45,782 nucleotides of DNA from Gammaproteobacteria bacterium. GTDB taxonomy: Bacteria; Pseudomonadota; Gammaproteobacteria; Pseudomonadales; Azotimanducaceae. Below the pieces are notes generated by a model that worked only from the letters and a program-made list of their open reading frames with translations, searched no databases and was not told where the DNA came from. Both the position numbers and the translations under genes were made by a program. Below, piece after piece: positions 1-8,235 of the stretch (its first letter is position 1; every line of letters begins with the position of its first letter). The stretch is from positions 1 through 45,782 of the forward strand of contig NZGG01000021.1 of assembly GCA_002690865.1 (NCBI GenBank), written 5' to 3'.

Positions 1-44
1 GGAAATATTTATAAGTATATGTAATAAAAAAATATAATGGTAAA

Positions 45-1103
45 ATGTTTAAAGAACTTTTTGAAAGAGATGTCCCCCTTCTCGACATCAGAGCACCGGT
101 AGAGTACTCGGTTGGAGCTTTTCCCAATTCAAGGAATCTGCCGATCCTGACCGATGAGGAGAGGCACCAGGTGGGTCTTATTTATAAAGCAGAGGGACCA
201 AGGGCTGCCGAGGATTTGGGTTTTAAGCTGGTATCTGGTCCGGTTAAGGCCACCCGCGTGCAAAATTGGATTTCTTTTATTGAGGACTACCCCGAAACAC
301 ATCTCTATTGCTGGAGAGGTGGTAAGAGATCTGAGATTGCTTGCCAATGGCTTTCCGATCTAGGGTACAAAGTGCCGCGGGTTGCTGGCGGTTATAAGGC
401 TCTGCGAAACTTTTTGTTGGAAAAAATTGAAAGACCGCCTTCATTTATTCTAATTGGGGGTAATACTGGTTCGGGTAAGACTGAGCTCATCCTAAAGCTT
501 TCGGGAGGTATCGACCTTGAAGGTATTGCCTCTCATCGCGGATCTGCCTTTGGAAAACGGGCCCTACCCCAGCCATCGCAAATTACTTTTGAAAATGCAG
601 TGGCTGTGCAACTTATAAAAAATCAAGCTGAACCCATTATCATCCTTGAAGACGAAGGAAGGTTGATCGGTCGAATACAAATACCCCTAAAAATCAAAAC
701 TTCTATGGATAATTCGCCAGTGGTTGTTCTGGAGGCCCCTAAAGAGCACAGAATAGAGAGAATTCTCAATGACTATGTTATTTGTCAGTATAAAGAGCTG
801 TCAGAGCTCCATGGAACACGCGCATTCGAATTGTTCTCTGATCAAATGCTGGCTGCTACCGATGCGATTCGTCGAAGGCTTGGTGGGGAAAGGCACCGGG
901 AGGTTCGAGCATTGATGGAAAAGGCACTTTTTGAGCATTCGGAGGGGAATTTAGAAGGCCATAGAAAGTGGATAGACTTCCTTCTTTCAGAATATTACGA
1001 CCCAATGTATGCCTACCAAATGAAGAACAAAAGCGAGCGAATTCTATTCTCAGGCACGTCAGATATGATACAAGATTGGCTAGGAAATCATTATTCTAGC
1101 TAG
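45..1103 (+). CDS. selU: tRNA 2-selenouridine/geranyl-2-thiouridine synthase
   Basis: SelU/MnmH replaces the sulfur of 2-thiouridine at the wobble position of Lys, Glu and Gln tRNAs with selenium, through a geranylated intermediate. The protein (352 aa) has an N-terminal rhodanese domain with the active Cys89 in YCWRGGKRS, then a P-loop domain with GGNTGSGKT at about residues 138-146. E. coli SelU is slightly longer at the N-terminus. The ATG at 45 lies close to the window edge, with no clear ribosome binding site, and I see no better in-frame start. SelD, the selenophosphate donor, is not in this window. It converges on the acyl-CoA dehydrogenase gene with a gap of about 25 bp. Family assignment is firm. 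Confidence 0.93.
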   Translation: MFKELFERDVPLLDIRAPVEYSVGAFPNSRNLPILTDEERHQVGLIYKAEGPRAAEDLGFKLVSGPVKATRVQNWISFIEDYPETHLYCWRGGKRSEIACQWLSDLGYKVPRVAGGYKALRNFLLEKIERPPSFILIGGNTGSGKTELILKLSGGIDLEGIASHRGSAFGKRALPQPSQITFENAVAVQLIKNQAEPIIILEDEGRLIGRIQIPLKIKTSMDNSPVVVLEAPKEHRIERILNDYVICQYKELSELHGTRAFELFSDQMLAATDAIRRRLGGERHREVRALMEKALFEHSEGNLEGHRKWIDFLLSEYYDPMYAYQMKNKSERILFSGTSDMIQDWLGNHYSS

Positions 1104-1129
1104 AAAAATTGAAGAAAATTACATCATAT

Positions 1130-2296
1130 CTAGTAGCTTTTTTCTTGTTCTAGGACGTGCTCGCCAATAAAAGATAGCACTAGTTCCTGACTGACGGGAG
1201 CTAACAGTGGAATCATTACTTCACGCATATATCTTTCTACATGAAATTCCCTGGCATATCCCATTCCACCATGGGTCCTAACAGCCTGCTGGCAAGCCTT
1301 GAACGCTGCTTCGCCAGCAAGATACTTTGCCGCATTAGCCTCAGCCCCGCATGCTTTGCCTGCGTCATATAAAGTTGCTGCTTTAAATACCATTAGTTCC
1401 GCTGCTTCCAGTTCCGTCCAATTAACTGCAAGAGGATGCTGGATAGCCTGATTTTTGCCTATCGGTCTATCGAAAACAATTCGGTCTCTGGCATAGTTTG
1501 AGGCACGTTCTAAAGCTACTTGGCCGAGACCAACTGCTTCTGCTGCGAGTAACACACGCTCAGGGTTTAATCCATGAAGTAAACATTTCCAACCATCGCC
1601 CTCCTCTCCAATCCGATCCTCTATCGGAATAATCAGGTTATCAATAAATAATGCATTGGAATCCACAGCTTTTCGCCCCATTTTTTCTATTAACCTAACC
1701 TCTATCTGGCTTCTATCAAGATCCGTATAAAACAAAGTCAGGCCTTGGGAAGGTTTCTCGCAAAGTTCCGCTTCTTTCGTCCTGGCGATCAGTAATATTT
1801 TATTCGCGGTTTGCGCCGTGGTTGTCCACATTTTCCGTCCATTGACCACATAGTTGTCGCCATCTCGTATAGCTTTAGTCTGTAGCTTGGTCGTATTTAA
1901 ACCTGCATCTGGTTCGGTTACGCCGAAACAGGCTCGATCTTGTCCCGATATTAGCGGAGGTAAGAACCGAGACTTTTGACTATCTGTACCGAAGACGACG
2001 ATTGGATTGGGACCAAAAAGGTTTAAATGGATCGCAGATGCACCGCTCATACCAGCACCGGAGCGCGCTATGGTGTGCGCTAAAATAGCGGTTTCCGTGA
2101 TGCCCAAGCCTGAACCACCATATGCTTCAGGCATCGCGATACCAAGCCAACCACCATCTGTAATTGCCTTTACGAATGCTTCGGGAAATTTGCCATCCGT
2201 GTCTCTTTCGAACCAGTATTTGTCATCATATTCTTTGCATATACTCTGAACCGCGGTCCGGATCGCTAATTGCTCGTCATTTAGGTCAAAATCCAT
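1130..2296 (-). CDS. acyl-CoA dehydrogenase family protein, isovaleryl-type active site
   Basis: FAD-dependent acyl-CoA dehydrogenase of standard length (388-392 aa). It shows FGVTEPDAGLNTT around residue 128, KMWTTTAQ around 159 and the C-terminal signature THGGMGYAREF. The usual catalytic Glu of the YEGT motif is absent: that stretch reads IPLLAPVSQEL. A Glu at about residue 250 in GLNPERVLLAAE occupies the helix-G position used by isovaleryl-CoA dehydrogenase, so a branched or terpenoid acyl-CoA substrate is plausible (inference). I chose the ATG at 2296, which has AGAGTGGA 8 bases upstream; a GTG four codons earlier (2308) is the alternative. It is divergent from the TetR gene, which probably controls it. 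Confidence 0.9.
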   Translation of the reverse strand: MDFDLNDEQLAIRTAVQSICKEYDDKYWFERDTDGKFPEAFVKAITDGGWLGIAMPEAYGGSGLGITETAILAHTIARSGAGMSGASAIHLNLFGPNPIVVFGTDSQKSRFLPPLISGQDRACFGVTEPDAGLNTTKLQTKAIRDGDNYVVNGRKMWTTTAQTANKILLIARTKEAELCEKPSQGLTLFYTDLDRSQIEVRLIEKMGRKAVDSNALFIDNLIIPIEDRIGEEGDGWKCLLHGLNPERVLLAAEAVGLGQVALERASNYARDRIVFDRPIGKNQAIQHPLAVNWTELEAAELMVFKAATLYDAGKACGAEANAAKYLAGEAAFKACQQAVRTHGGMGYAREFHVERYMREVMIPLLAPVSQELVLSFIGEHVLEQEKSY

Positions 2297-2412
2297 AGTG
2301 TTATCCACTCTTTCTAGCTAAGTTTTTTGCAGAACATGAGTATTGTTAAAGCAATATTTGGACATATCACCGGATTATGAATATCTCCATTTTCTATTCA
2401 CTTCTTTCAAGT

Positions 2413-2431
2413 GGAATACTGGTACTATTCC
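2413..2431. promoter_or_regulatory. candidate TetR operator (inverted repeat)
   Basis: GGAATA at 2413-2418 and TATTCC at 2426-2431 form a perfect 6-bp inverted repeat with a 7-base spacer. It lies in the gap between the divergent acyl-CoA dehydrogenase and TetR genes, where an autoregulatory TetR site is expected. A weaker repeat, TATTG at 2341-2345 with CAATA at 2352-2356, lies nearer the dehydrogenase. Assignment rests on position and symmetry only. Confidence 0.4.
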
Positions 2432-2501
2432 GTAACGGCCAATTTCAGGCTGATTATTGAATACGTCGCATACATATTCAACCGGGACTCGAGAAAAGAT
2501 T

Positions 2502-3230
2502 ATGATCGATATACACGCGAAGAGCCAAAACCCTGCGATCATTGCTAAGAAAGCCGATGATCACAGTGTTCATAGCACTCCAAAGCGTGCGCGGACCAGG
2601 GCTTCCCTTGTTGCCGCGTCAAGGAAACTTGTGTTTGAGCGGGGTCATGGAAGAACCTCAATTAAAGATATTACTGCGTGTGCAGGCGTTGCCACCGGTA
2701 CGTTTTATAACTATTTTGTTACAAAGCAGCAGGTTCTCGAGGCAGTGATCGAGGATTATCGTAACCAGTTTGCGTCAGAGATTGAAGAGACAAGATCAAG
2801 ACTTAAAGATCCGGCAATGATTGTAACGGCAACGCTGAAATATTACTTCCACCAGTCCCAATTTAATCAGGAATGGCGCGCATTTATAGCCCTTTCAGGG
2901 CTTACCGGGCCCCTAGAGCTGCGTCAAAAAGATGCAGATTGTCTGAGTGATATTAAGCGCGGTGTTGCTGCGGGAAGGTTCAAAGCTGAAGATATTAGAT
3001 TCGCACAAAGTTTAATTGCTGGTATGGTAGATCACATCAATAAAGAGATCAGTAATGGGCGTCTCGCCTCCAACGCTACAGATGAGGCCGTGCGTTATAT
3101 TTTGCGTATGCTGGGATTGCCAGATTTGGTAGCAAAAGCACTGACTCAAAGTCCGTTGCCCCCAGTTGCATATCGACGCCACCAAACGAGCCAAGAATCC
3201 TCATTAAATACTACCGGCACGTTCGATTAA
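2502..3230 (+). CDS. TetR/AcrR family transcriptional regulator
   Basis: One-component repressor with an N-terminal helix-turn-helix: the region ARTRASLVAASRKLVFERGH leads into TSIKDITACAGVATGTFYNYF, the classical TetR recognition helix. The remaining roughly 170 residues form the ligand-binding dimer domain, which has no recognisable ligand signature. I prefer the ATG at 2502 (GAGAAAAG upstream) over a TTG at 2457, because the extra 15 residues have no family counterpart. It is divergent from one acyl-CoA dehydrogenase gene, and its 3' end overlaps the convergent second dehydrogenase gene by 27 bp. Control of one or both by an acyl-CoA ligand is inferred from context. Confidence 0.87.
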   Translation: MIDIHAKSQNPAIIAKKADDHSVHSTPKRARTRASLVAASRKLVFERGHGRTSIKDITACAGVATGTFYNYFVTKQQVLEAVIEDYRNQFASEIEETRSRLKDPAMIVTATLKYYFHQSQFNQEWRAFIALSGLTGPLELRQKDADCLSDIKRGVAAGRFKAEDIRFAQSLIAGMVDHINKEISNGRLASNATDEAVRYILRMLGLPDLVAKALTQSPLPPVAYRRHQTSQESSLNTTGTFD

Positions 3231-4820
3231 GGAGCGTCCAATTACCTTTAGCGCTAACGTCTCTTCAGTGCCCTCAAAAATTGATAATACCCTTGCATCT
3301 AGCCAGTAGCGACTCATATCATTCTCTTCCGCATAGCCCATTCCACCATGCATTTGCATCGCGTCTCGGGTTATCCATTCCGATGCGCGACAAGTGAAAA
3401 GTTTGACAAGGCTGGCCTCCATTTGTCCTTCACCCTTATCGAGTAGTCGGCCGACTGCGTAGGTAAATCTTCGGGCTGCAAACAAGTAGATCGCTATGCG
3501 TGCAAGTTTTACTTGAGTCAGCTGGTAATCAGCAACAGGCTTCGAAAAAACTTCTCGACTCTTCGTATATTGAATAGCCTTATTTAGCGATGCTTGGATT
3601 AAGCCACAAGCACGTGCGGCTGTCTGGATCCGCCCTCCGGTAAAACCCCGCATAGTAAAGTAAAAGCCCTTACCAGCACCCTCTTTCTCACCTATGATAT
3701 TGGTCTCTGGAATAAAAAAATCATCAAAAAATAGTTGATAAGAATGCATCCCCCTATAGCCAACCGTAGGAATTGCTTTACCTGATAGGCATCCTCCAGA
3801 GCTTTGTTTCACTTCGAAATCCTCATCTATAAACGATGGTTTTTCAACAATGAATAGGCTTAAACCTTTATGCCCAAGGGACTTGTCCGATTCGGTTCTT
3901 GCAAGCGTTAGCAAGACGTGCGCCCTACCGGCAAACGTGGACCAAGTTTTAGAGCCATTCAAAATCCAGCCTTTGCTCACCGGTGTTGCCTTGAGCTGTA
4001 CAGAGGCAACATCTGACCCATAATCAGGCTCTGTTATGGCAATTGCGCACAACTTCTCTCCTGACGCTATCTTCGGAAGCCAATACCTCTTCTGCTGTTC
4101 AGTACCCCCCATGAGGAGCGCCCGGGCTACAATTTCTGGTCGGGTTATAAGACTTCCTGCTCCACCAAGCGAGACTCTTGATAATTCCTCGGTCACTAAA
4201 ATCATACCTAGACTATCTTCATTATCATCACGTAATAAACCCCCATAACGTTGAGGGATGCTTAACCCAAAACAGCCTAAGCCGCCTACTTCCTTAAGGA
4301 CCTTCTCAGGAATGGACATATTGAAGCGGTGAATATCCTGAGCAATGGGCGCGACGACTTCGTCAGCAAACTGGCCGAATGTTCTTTTGATGAGCTTTTG
4401 GTTATCCGTTAGGTCCATCGCTTCAATATGTCCATTCTTAGCAATGATTTCCTTCCCGATTTTTGATAAATTGTCTGAAGAAAGTTGTTCTGACACAAAA
4501 GACGTGGTTGCTAAGGACCAGTCCCCAGCGCCAAAATCTTTAGGTGAGCTGAGTAGCCTAGTATTTATCGAATGAACCACTTCAGCTATGAAGCAACTTG
4601 CTAAACATTTTTCAAAATCACTACTCGATTTTGCATATTCTGCGAAGCTTTTAGCAGCTTCTAATTCACTGAAAGACAGCGCTAAGGTATAGACTGCGTA
4701 TTGATGGTCATCCAAAGAGAGTGCATCGAAGGCTCCGTTATTCGAGCATTTTTCTTGAATAAATTTCAAGCTGCTGTGCACAATCTTGCGTGTGTTTTTG
4801 AGTTCTGGTATTCCTTTCAT
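3204..4820 (-). CDS. acyl-CoA dehydrogenase, (2S)-methylsuccinyl-CoA dehydrogenase-like
   Basis: Flavin acyl-CoA dehydrogenase of 538-555 aa, about 150 residues longer than usual because of an N-terminal helical extension. The catalytic Glu is present in IFEGTEET near the C-terminus. The extension, together with FADEVVAPIAQDIHR, ITEPDYGSDVAS, TVGYRGMHSYQLFFDDF and GGRIQTAARA, resembles (2S)-methylsuccinyl-CoA dehydrogenase (Mcd) of the ethylmalonyl-CoA pathway, as I remember that family. No other ethylmalonyl-CoA gene is in the window, so the substrate is unproven. The ORF is open to a GTG at 4871; the ATG at 4820 has the best ribosome binding site (AGAGAAAG, 7 bases away), and the ATG at 4838 has none. 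It is divergent from hemF. Confidence 0.87.
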   Translation of the reverse strand: MKGIPELKNTRKIVHSSLKFIQEKCSNNGAFDALSLDDHQYAVYTLALSFSELEAAKSFAEYAKSSSDFEKCLASCFIAEVVHSINTRLLSSPKDFGAGDWSLATTSFVSEQLSSDNLSKIGKEIIAKNGHIEAMDLTDNQKLIKRTFGQFADEVVAPIAQDIHRFNMSIPEKVLKEVGGLGCFGLSIPQRYGGLLRDDNEDSLGMILVTEELSRVSLGGAGSLITRPEIVARALLMGGTEQQKRYWLPKIASGEKLCAIAITEPDYGSDVASVQLKATPVSKGWILNGSKTWSTFAGRAHVLLTLARTESDKSLGHKGLSLFIVEKPSFIDEDFEVKQSSGGCLSGKAIPTVGYRGMHSYQLFFDDFFIPETNIIGEKEGAGKGFYFTMRGFTGGRIQTAARACGLIQASLNKAIQYTKSREVFSKPVADYQLTQVKLARIAIYLFAARRFTYAVGRLLDKGEGQMEASLVKLFTCRASEWITRDAMQMHGGMGYAEENDMSRYWLDARVLSIFEGTEETLALKVIGRSLIERAGSI

Positions 4821-4910
4821 ATGCAGGCTTTCTCTCATCAGCAACTGATATTTTAGTATAACCTCTCTCACTCACTAAGGACGAACACGTAAACATGATA
4901 TGGTATTTAT

Positions 4911-5816
4911 ATGGTTGAGCCGAATGTTACAGATGTTAAGAAATATTTTATCGATTTACAGTCCAATATTTGCGATGAATTAGGGGCTATTGATGGTAAA
5001 GATTTCGTAATTGAAGAGCTTAACACCTTAACTGGTGGAAGTTCTAAGCCCCGCGTGCTTGAAGATGGTGAATATCTTGAAAAAGCGGCTGTTAATTTTA
5101 CGCATAGTATCGGTTCTTCACTTCCCAAGGCGGCGAGTGCGCGGAATCCTGGGCTGCAAGGTAAAAGCTTTGAGGCAGTAGCAATATCAGTGATAGTGCA
5201 TCCGAAAAATCCATATGTGCCTACATTCCATGCAAACCTTCGCTTTTTTCTGGTGGACAAAGATTATTGGCATTTTGGTGGAGGATTTGATTTGACGCCA
5301 TATTATCCTTTCCCAGATGATGTTCTGCACTGGCATTGCACAGCAGCTAAAGCCTGCTTACCCTTTGGACCTGACCTCTACAGTAAGCTTAAAACTTGGT
5401 GCGATGATTATTTTTACCTTCAACATCGTGAAGAGCCTCGCGGCGTTGGAGGTATCTTTTTCGACGATTGGCATAAAACGAGCTTTGAGTCTTCATTCGC
5501 GTTTGTCCGGAGCGTGGGTGATCATGTTCTCCCTGCTTATTTACCTATTATTCAGCGTCGTAAAGACCTTCCCTTTGGCTCGAAAGAAGAAGAGTTTATG
5601 CTTTATCGCCGAGGTAGGTACGCTGAATTTAATCTTGCTATTGATCGAGGAACCAAATACGGACTGCAATCTGGACGACGCATTGAGTCAGTGCTCGCGT
5701 CAATGCCCCCTCGAGCTATATGGAAATATGACTGGAAACCACAAAGTGGTAGCGCAGAAGCTAGATTGTATGAAGATTATCTGAGACCTCGAGATTGGAT
5801 AGCCGAATTAACATAA
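4911..5816 (+). CDS. hemF: oxygen-dependent coproporphyrinogen-III oxidase
   Basis: HemF decarboxylates coproporphyrinogen III to protoporphyrinogen IX in the cytoplasm using O2. At 301 aa it has the family length. It contains the conserved NPYVPTFHANLRFF, FGGGFDLTPYYPF with the metal/substrate region, EPRGVGGIFFDD and the C-terminal MPPRAIWKYDW. The ATG at 4911 is the only in-frame start consistent with the family; an earlier ATG at 4896 is out of frame and closes after seven codons. The promoter must lie in or near the 40-90 bp between it and the divergent acyl-CoA dehydrogenase gene. An aerobic haem route suggests the organism respires oxygen. Confidence 0.97.
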   Translation: MVEPNVTDVKKYFIDLQSNICDELGAIDGKDFVIEELNTLTGGSSKPRVLEDGEYLEKAAVNFTHSIGSSLPKAASARNPGLQGKSFEAVAISVIVHPKNPYVPTFHANLRFFLVDKDYWHFGGGFDLTPYYPFPDDVLHWHCTAAKACLPFGPDLYSKLKTWCDDYFYLQHREEPRGVGGIFFDDWHKTSFESSFAFVRSVGDHVLPAYLPIIQRRKDLPFGSKEEEFMLYRRGRYAEFNLAIDRGTKYGLQSGRRIESVLASMPPRAIWKYDWKPQSGSAEARLYEDYLRPRDWIAELT

Positions 5817-6024
5817 ATTTTTTAATTATAAGTTATCGCTTTAATTAAATGACTATGGTTAGGAGAGTCCTAAGTACAATGATTGCTGATGCTATAAAAA
5901 TCTTTTATGTTAAGACGATTGTGAATGGGCCATTTTACTAATATTTACTATTTCCAGTAATGTTCCATTTTCTCTTGATCCGAGAAGATCTATAATTCCA
6001 CGGAATCCAAGCTGACGATTTCTA
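5817..6024. other. hemF-mraY intergenic region with two inverted repeats
   Basis: This gap of about 208 bp has no convincing gene. Just after hemF, TTTAATTA (5821-5828) and TAATTAAA (5842-5849) form an all-A/T inverted repeat that could be a weak 3' end. TTAGGA (5859-5864) and TCCTAA (5868-5873) flank a GAG loop and form a compact 6-bp hairpin. A 30-codon ATG frame at 5849-5941 has no ribosome binding site, and I do not call it. Confidence 0.4.
5991..5996 (+). promoter_or_regulatory. candidate -10 element for mraY
   Basis: A perfect TATAAT lies 29 bases before the mraY start. Seventeen bases upstream there is only a poor -35 (TTTTCT-like). The predicted transcript would start near 6003 and leave a leader of about 20 nt. 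Confidence 0.35.
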
Positions 6025-7074
6025 TTGTTATATCATCTCGCACAACATTTTGCCGATATTGCAGGTCCCTTTAGACTTTTAACTTCCTACATTTTGTTGG
6101 CTGGCATAGGCACTGCGTGTGGAGCATTACTAACCTGGTGGTTAATGCCACAGCTCTGGCATTATTTGCCAATTGATAAGGGGCGAGCTTACGCCATTGA
6201 TGCCGATAAAAGTATAGGGAAGCCAATGTCTGGAGGCATAATATTTATCCCTATATTCATCATTATCAGCCTCCTCGTTGTTCCGTTTGACTGGAAGTTT
6301 GTTGGCATTCTAGCCTGCGTGGGAGTAGCAATGTTAGTTGGGTTTTTTGATGATAATAGTAAAAAGGGATGGAGTGAATATCGCTTAGGAGCAATGGATC
6401 TAGTTGTAGCATTGCTGGCATCATTGATTATCTGTGAGTTGCAGCCTGTAATCATTTGGCTGCCAGTATATAAAGATCCTATGGAAATAAGCCCATTACT
6501 ATTTGTAATAGCATCAACGGTAATAATTTGGACTTCGATCAATGCGACCAACTGCACGGATGGTGTGGATGGTTTATCCGCGAGTCTTTCAAGTATGGCG
6601 ATACTATTCCTTGGTGGAATTCTCTATGGAATAGTCGGTCATGCTGATATCTCTGAATACCTATTGGTTCCGCACTATGAGAAGGGCGCAGACTGGGCAA
6701 TTATGTCGTTTGTTCTCGTTGGCTGCCTTACTGGCTACCTATGGCATAATAGTTATCCAAGTGCGGTTATGATGGGAGACTCTGGTTCAAGACCAATTGG
6801 TTTAATGCTTGGGGTGCTTGTGATGGCTTCTGGTAATCCTTTCCTCATTATTGTCGTAGCATTTATGGTGCTTGTGAACGGAGCGACAGGCATGATCAAG
6901 GTTGCGTTGCTTAGATTCTTTAAGGTTGGTATTTTCAGACAAGTTCGCTACCCACTGCATGATCATGTGAGACACAACATGGGTTGGTCTAATACGCAGG
7001 TGCTCGTGAGGTTCATGTTGTTACAAGCAGTAGGCACACCAATTCTATTGGTGCTTTTATTGAAGATACGTTAG
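6025..7074 (+). CDS. mraY: phospho-N-acetylmuramoyl-pentapeptide transferase, divergent MraY
   Basis: MraY is the polytopic inner-membrane enzyme that makes lipid I from UDP-MurNAc-pentapeptide and undecaprenyl phosphate. This 349-aa protein has about ten hydrophobic segments and the family's catalytic motifs: FFDDNSKKGW (DDxxK type), NATNCTDGVDGL and MMGDSGSRPIG. The cytoplasmic histidine motif, normally HHHFE or HHHYE followed by GW, reads PLHDHVRHNMGWSN, so only the first and third His remain. The start is TTG at 6025, supported by the family-like MLYHL N-terminus, but no strong ribosome binding site is visible. It stands alone, not between murF and murD. A paralogue with a related polyprenol substrate is possible. 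It converges on rimJ with 11 bp between. Confidence 0.85.
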   Translation: MLYHLAQHFADIAGPFRLLTSYILLAGIGTACGALLTWWLMPQLWHYLPIDKGRAYAIDADKSIGKPMSGGIIFIPIFIIISLLVVPFDWKFVGILACVGVAMLVGFFDDNSKKGWSEYRLGAMDLVVALLASLIICELQPVIIWLPVYKDPMEISPLLFVIASTVIIWTSINATNCTDGVDGLSASLSSMAILFLGGILYGIVGHADISEYLLVPHYEKGADWAIMSFVLVGCLTGYLWHNSYPSAVMMGDSGSRPIGLMLGVLVMASGNPFLIIVVAFMVLVNGATGMIKVALLRFFKVGIFRQVRYPLHDHVRHNMGWSNTQVLVRFMLLQAVGTPILLVLLLKIR

Positions 7075-7085
7075 TTTTCGTCGGC

Positions 7086-7643
7086 TTATTCACGGTTGAT
7101 TAAAGATGTCAGTATATGTTCTTCCCACATTCCATTAATTTTCATGAAAGACTCAGCTCGTCCCTCAATTACAAATCCTAATCGCCTTAGCAGTTCACCG
7201 CTTCGTTTATTCCTTGGTATATAGTGAGCCATTATTCGATGTAATTTAATATTATCAAAGATATATTTGTTGGCAGCTTGCAAGGCCTCAAACATTATTC
7301 CTTGCCCCTCGTGAGCATGATCTATCGAGTATCCCAGCTGACATGCTTGGAATGTTCCTCTAACAATATTTGTATAGTTACAAACCCCAAGTATGCGGGA
7401 AGCTTTTACATCCATAATAACCAAACAAACGCTAACCCCATTTTGAAACTGTCTAGTTGTCATTTTTGATTGGATTAGCCAAAATTTTTCAGTATAGAAT
7501 TCTTCAGATCTTTCTGGCTCCCATTCTCTGAGGTGTATCTTATTTGTAATTCTGAAAGCTACCATTAAATGAGCATCTCGAGGTTCAAGCAGCTTGATAG
7601 TGAGCCGTTTAGTTTTAAGTAAGGGGAGTTCGACGAGTTTCAT
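7086..7643 (-). CDS. rimJ: ribosomal-protein-alanine N-acetyltransferase RimJ (GNAT)
   Basis: GNAT-fold acetyltransferase (185 aa) that in E. coli acetylates the N-terminal alanine of ribosomal protein S5. It is unusually close to E. coli RimJ as I recall it: ILGVCNYTNIVRGTFQAC, LGYSIDHAHEGQGIMFEAL (acetyl-CoA pyrophosphate-binding region), HRIMAHYIPRNKRSGELLRR and LGFVIEGRAE all have direct counterparts. The ATG at 7643 fits the family N-terminus. It is a single gene, convergent with mraY and followed upstream by a 127-bp gap in which I see no feature. Confidence 0.92.
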   Translation of the reverse strand: MKLVELPLLKTKRLTIKLLEPRDAHLMVAFRITNKIHLREWEPERSEEFYTEKFWLIQSKMTTRQFQNGVSVCLVIMDVKASRILGVCNYTNIVRGTFQACQLGYSIDHAHEGQGIMFEALQAANKYIFDNIKLHRIMAHYIPRNKRSGELLRRLGFVIEGRAESFMKINGMWEEHILTSLINRE

Positions 7644-7770
7644 TTCTAGTAACGCATAACTTTTTTGGAAGACTATCGTGTTCCTGATGGGTAAACAATC
7701 TAACAGGGCCTAAAAAAATGCCGACCTAAAAGATATTTGGGCTGAAAGTAATCGAGCCAATAATAAGCTT

Positions 7771-8235
7771 CTAGAATATTCCGCACTCTAAACCAGCTGC
7801 CATAGTCATGCCTAGCTCCTCGCATTTCCGAATTATAGTATGGGTAACCTTGCCCACGACCAGAATGGGTTCTTGTACTTCTTTAAACTTATATCCGCGA
7901 CAGATCGTACGAATGCTGTTTAACGCTCCTTGGCCGTCTGTACCAGCACCGATAAAGATTGCAAAAGGAATCCCATCAACTTTTCCTTCAACCTCATAAA
8001 ACGTTCGGTCGAAGAAATCTTTCAACATTCCAGACATATAGCCAAAGTTCTCTGGTGTGCCAAAAATTATTCCGTCAGCCCACATCAGATCAGTATAATT
8101 AGCCTCTACCGGTGTCATAAAGTGGACATCGATATCAATATCTTTGTGGTTAGCACCTTTGAAAACTGCTTGCGCGAGGGTGGCATTTTTTCCACTTTTG
8201 CTATGGTAGATGATTAGTAGATGTTTTCGGGACAC
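7771..8235 (-). CDS. flavodoxin family / NAD(P)H-dependent FMN reductase-like protein
   Basis: Small flavodoxin-fold protein (154 aa). IIYHSKSGKNATLAQAV near residue 8 is the FMN phosphate-binding loop, and GIIFGTPENFGYMSG near residue 75 is the second FMN-contact loop found in WrbA-like and flavodoxin-like reductases. The protein ends in a conserved-looking GLECGIF. The start is GTG, and its first base is the last base of the Rieske stop codon (TAGTG), so the two are probably translationally coupled. Whether it is a quinone reductase or an electron carrier for the Rieske partner cannot be decided from sequence. Confidence 0.85.
   Translation of the reverse strand: MSRKHLLIIYHSKSGKNATLAQAVFKGANHKDIDIDVHFMTPVEANYTDLMWADGIIFGTPENFGYMSGMLKDFFDRTFYEVEGKVDGIPFAIFIGAGTDGQGALNSIRTICRGYKFKEVQEPILVVGKVTHTIIRKCEELGMTMAAGLECGIF

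Noticed and set aside
1095-1140. Bidirectional terminator between selU and the acyl-CoA dehydrogenase gene
   Set aside because: CTAG-containing segments can pair only with mismatches and a bulge before the T run; too weak to call.
5317-5784. 155-codon open frame in another phase within hemF
   Set aside because: hemF is firmly supported across this stretch; the alternative product shows no recognisable motif.
5849-5941. 30-codon frame upstream of mraY as a possible leader peptide
   Set aside because: No ribosome binding site, no regulatory codon pattern, and no reason to expect attenuation of mraY.
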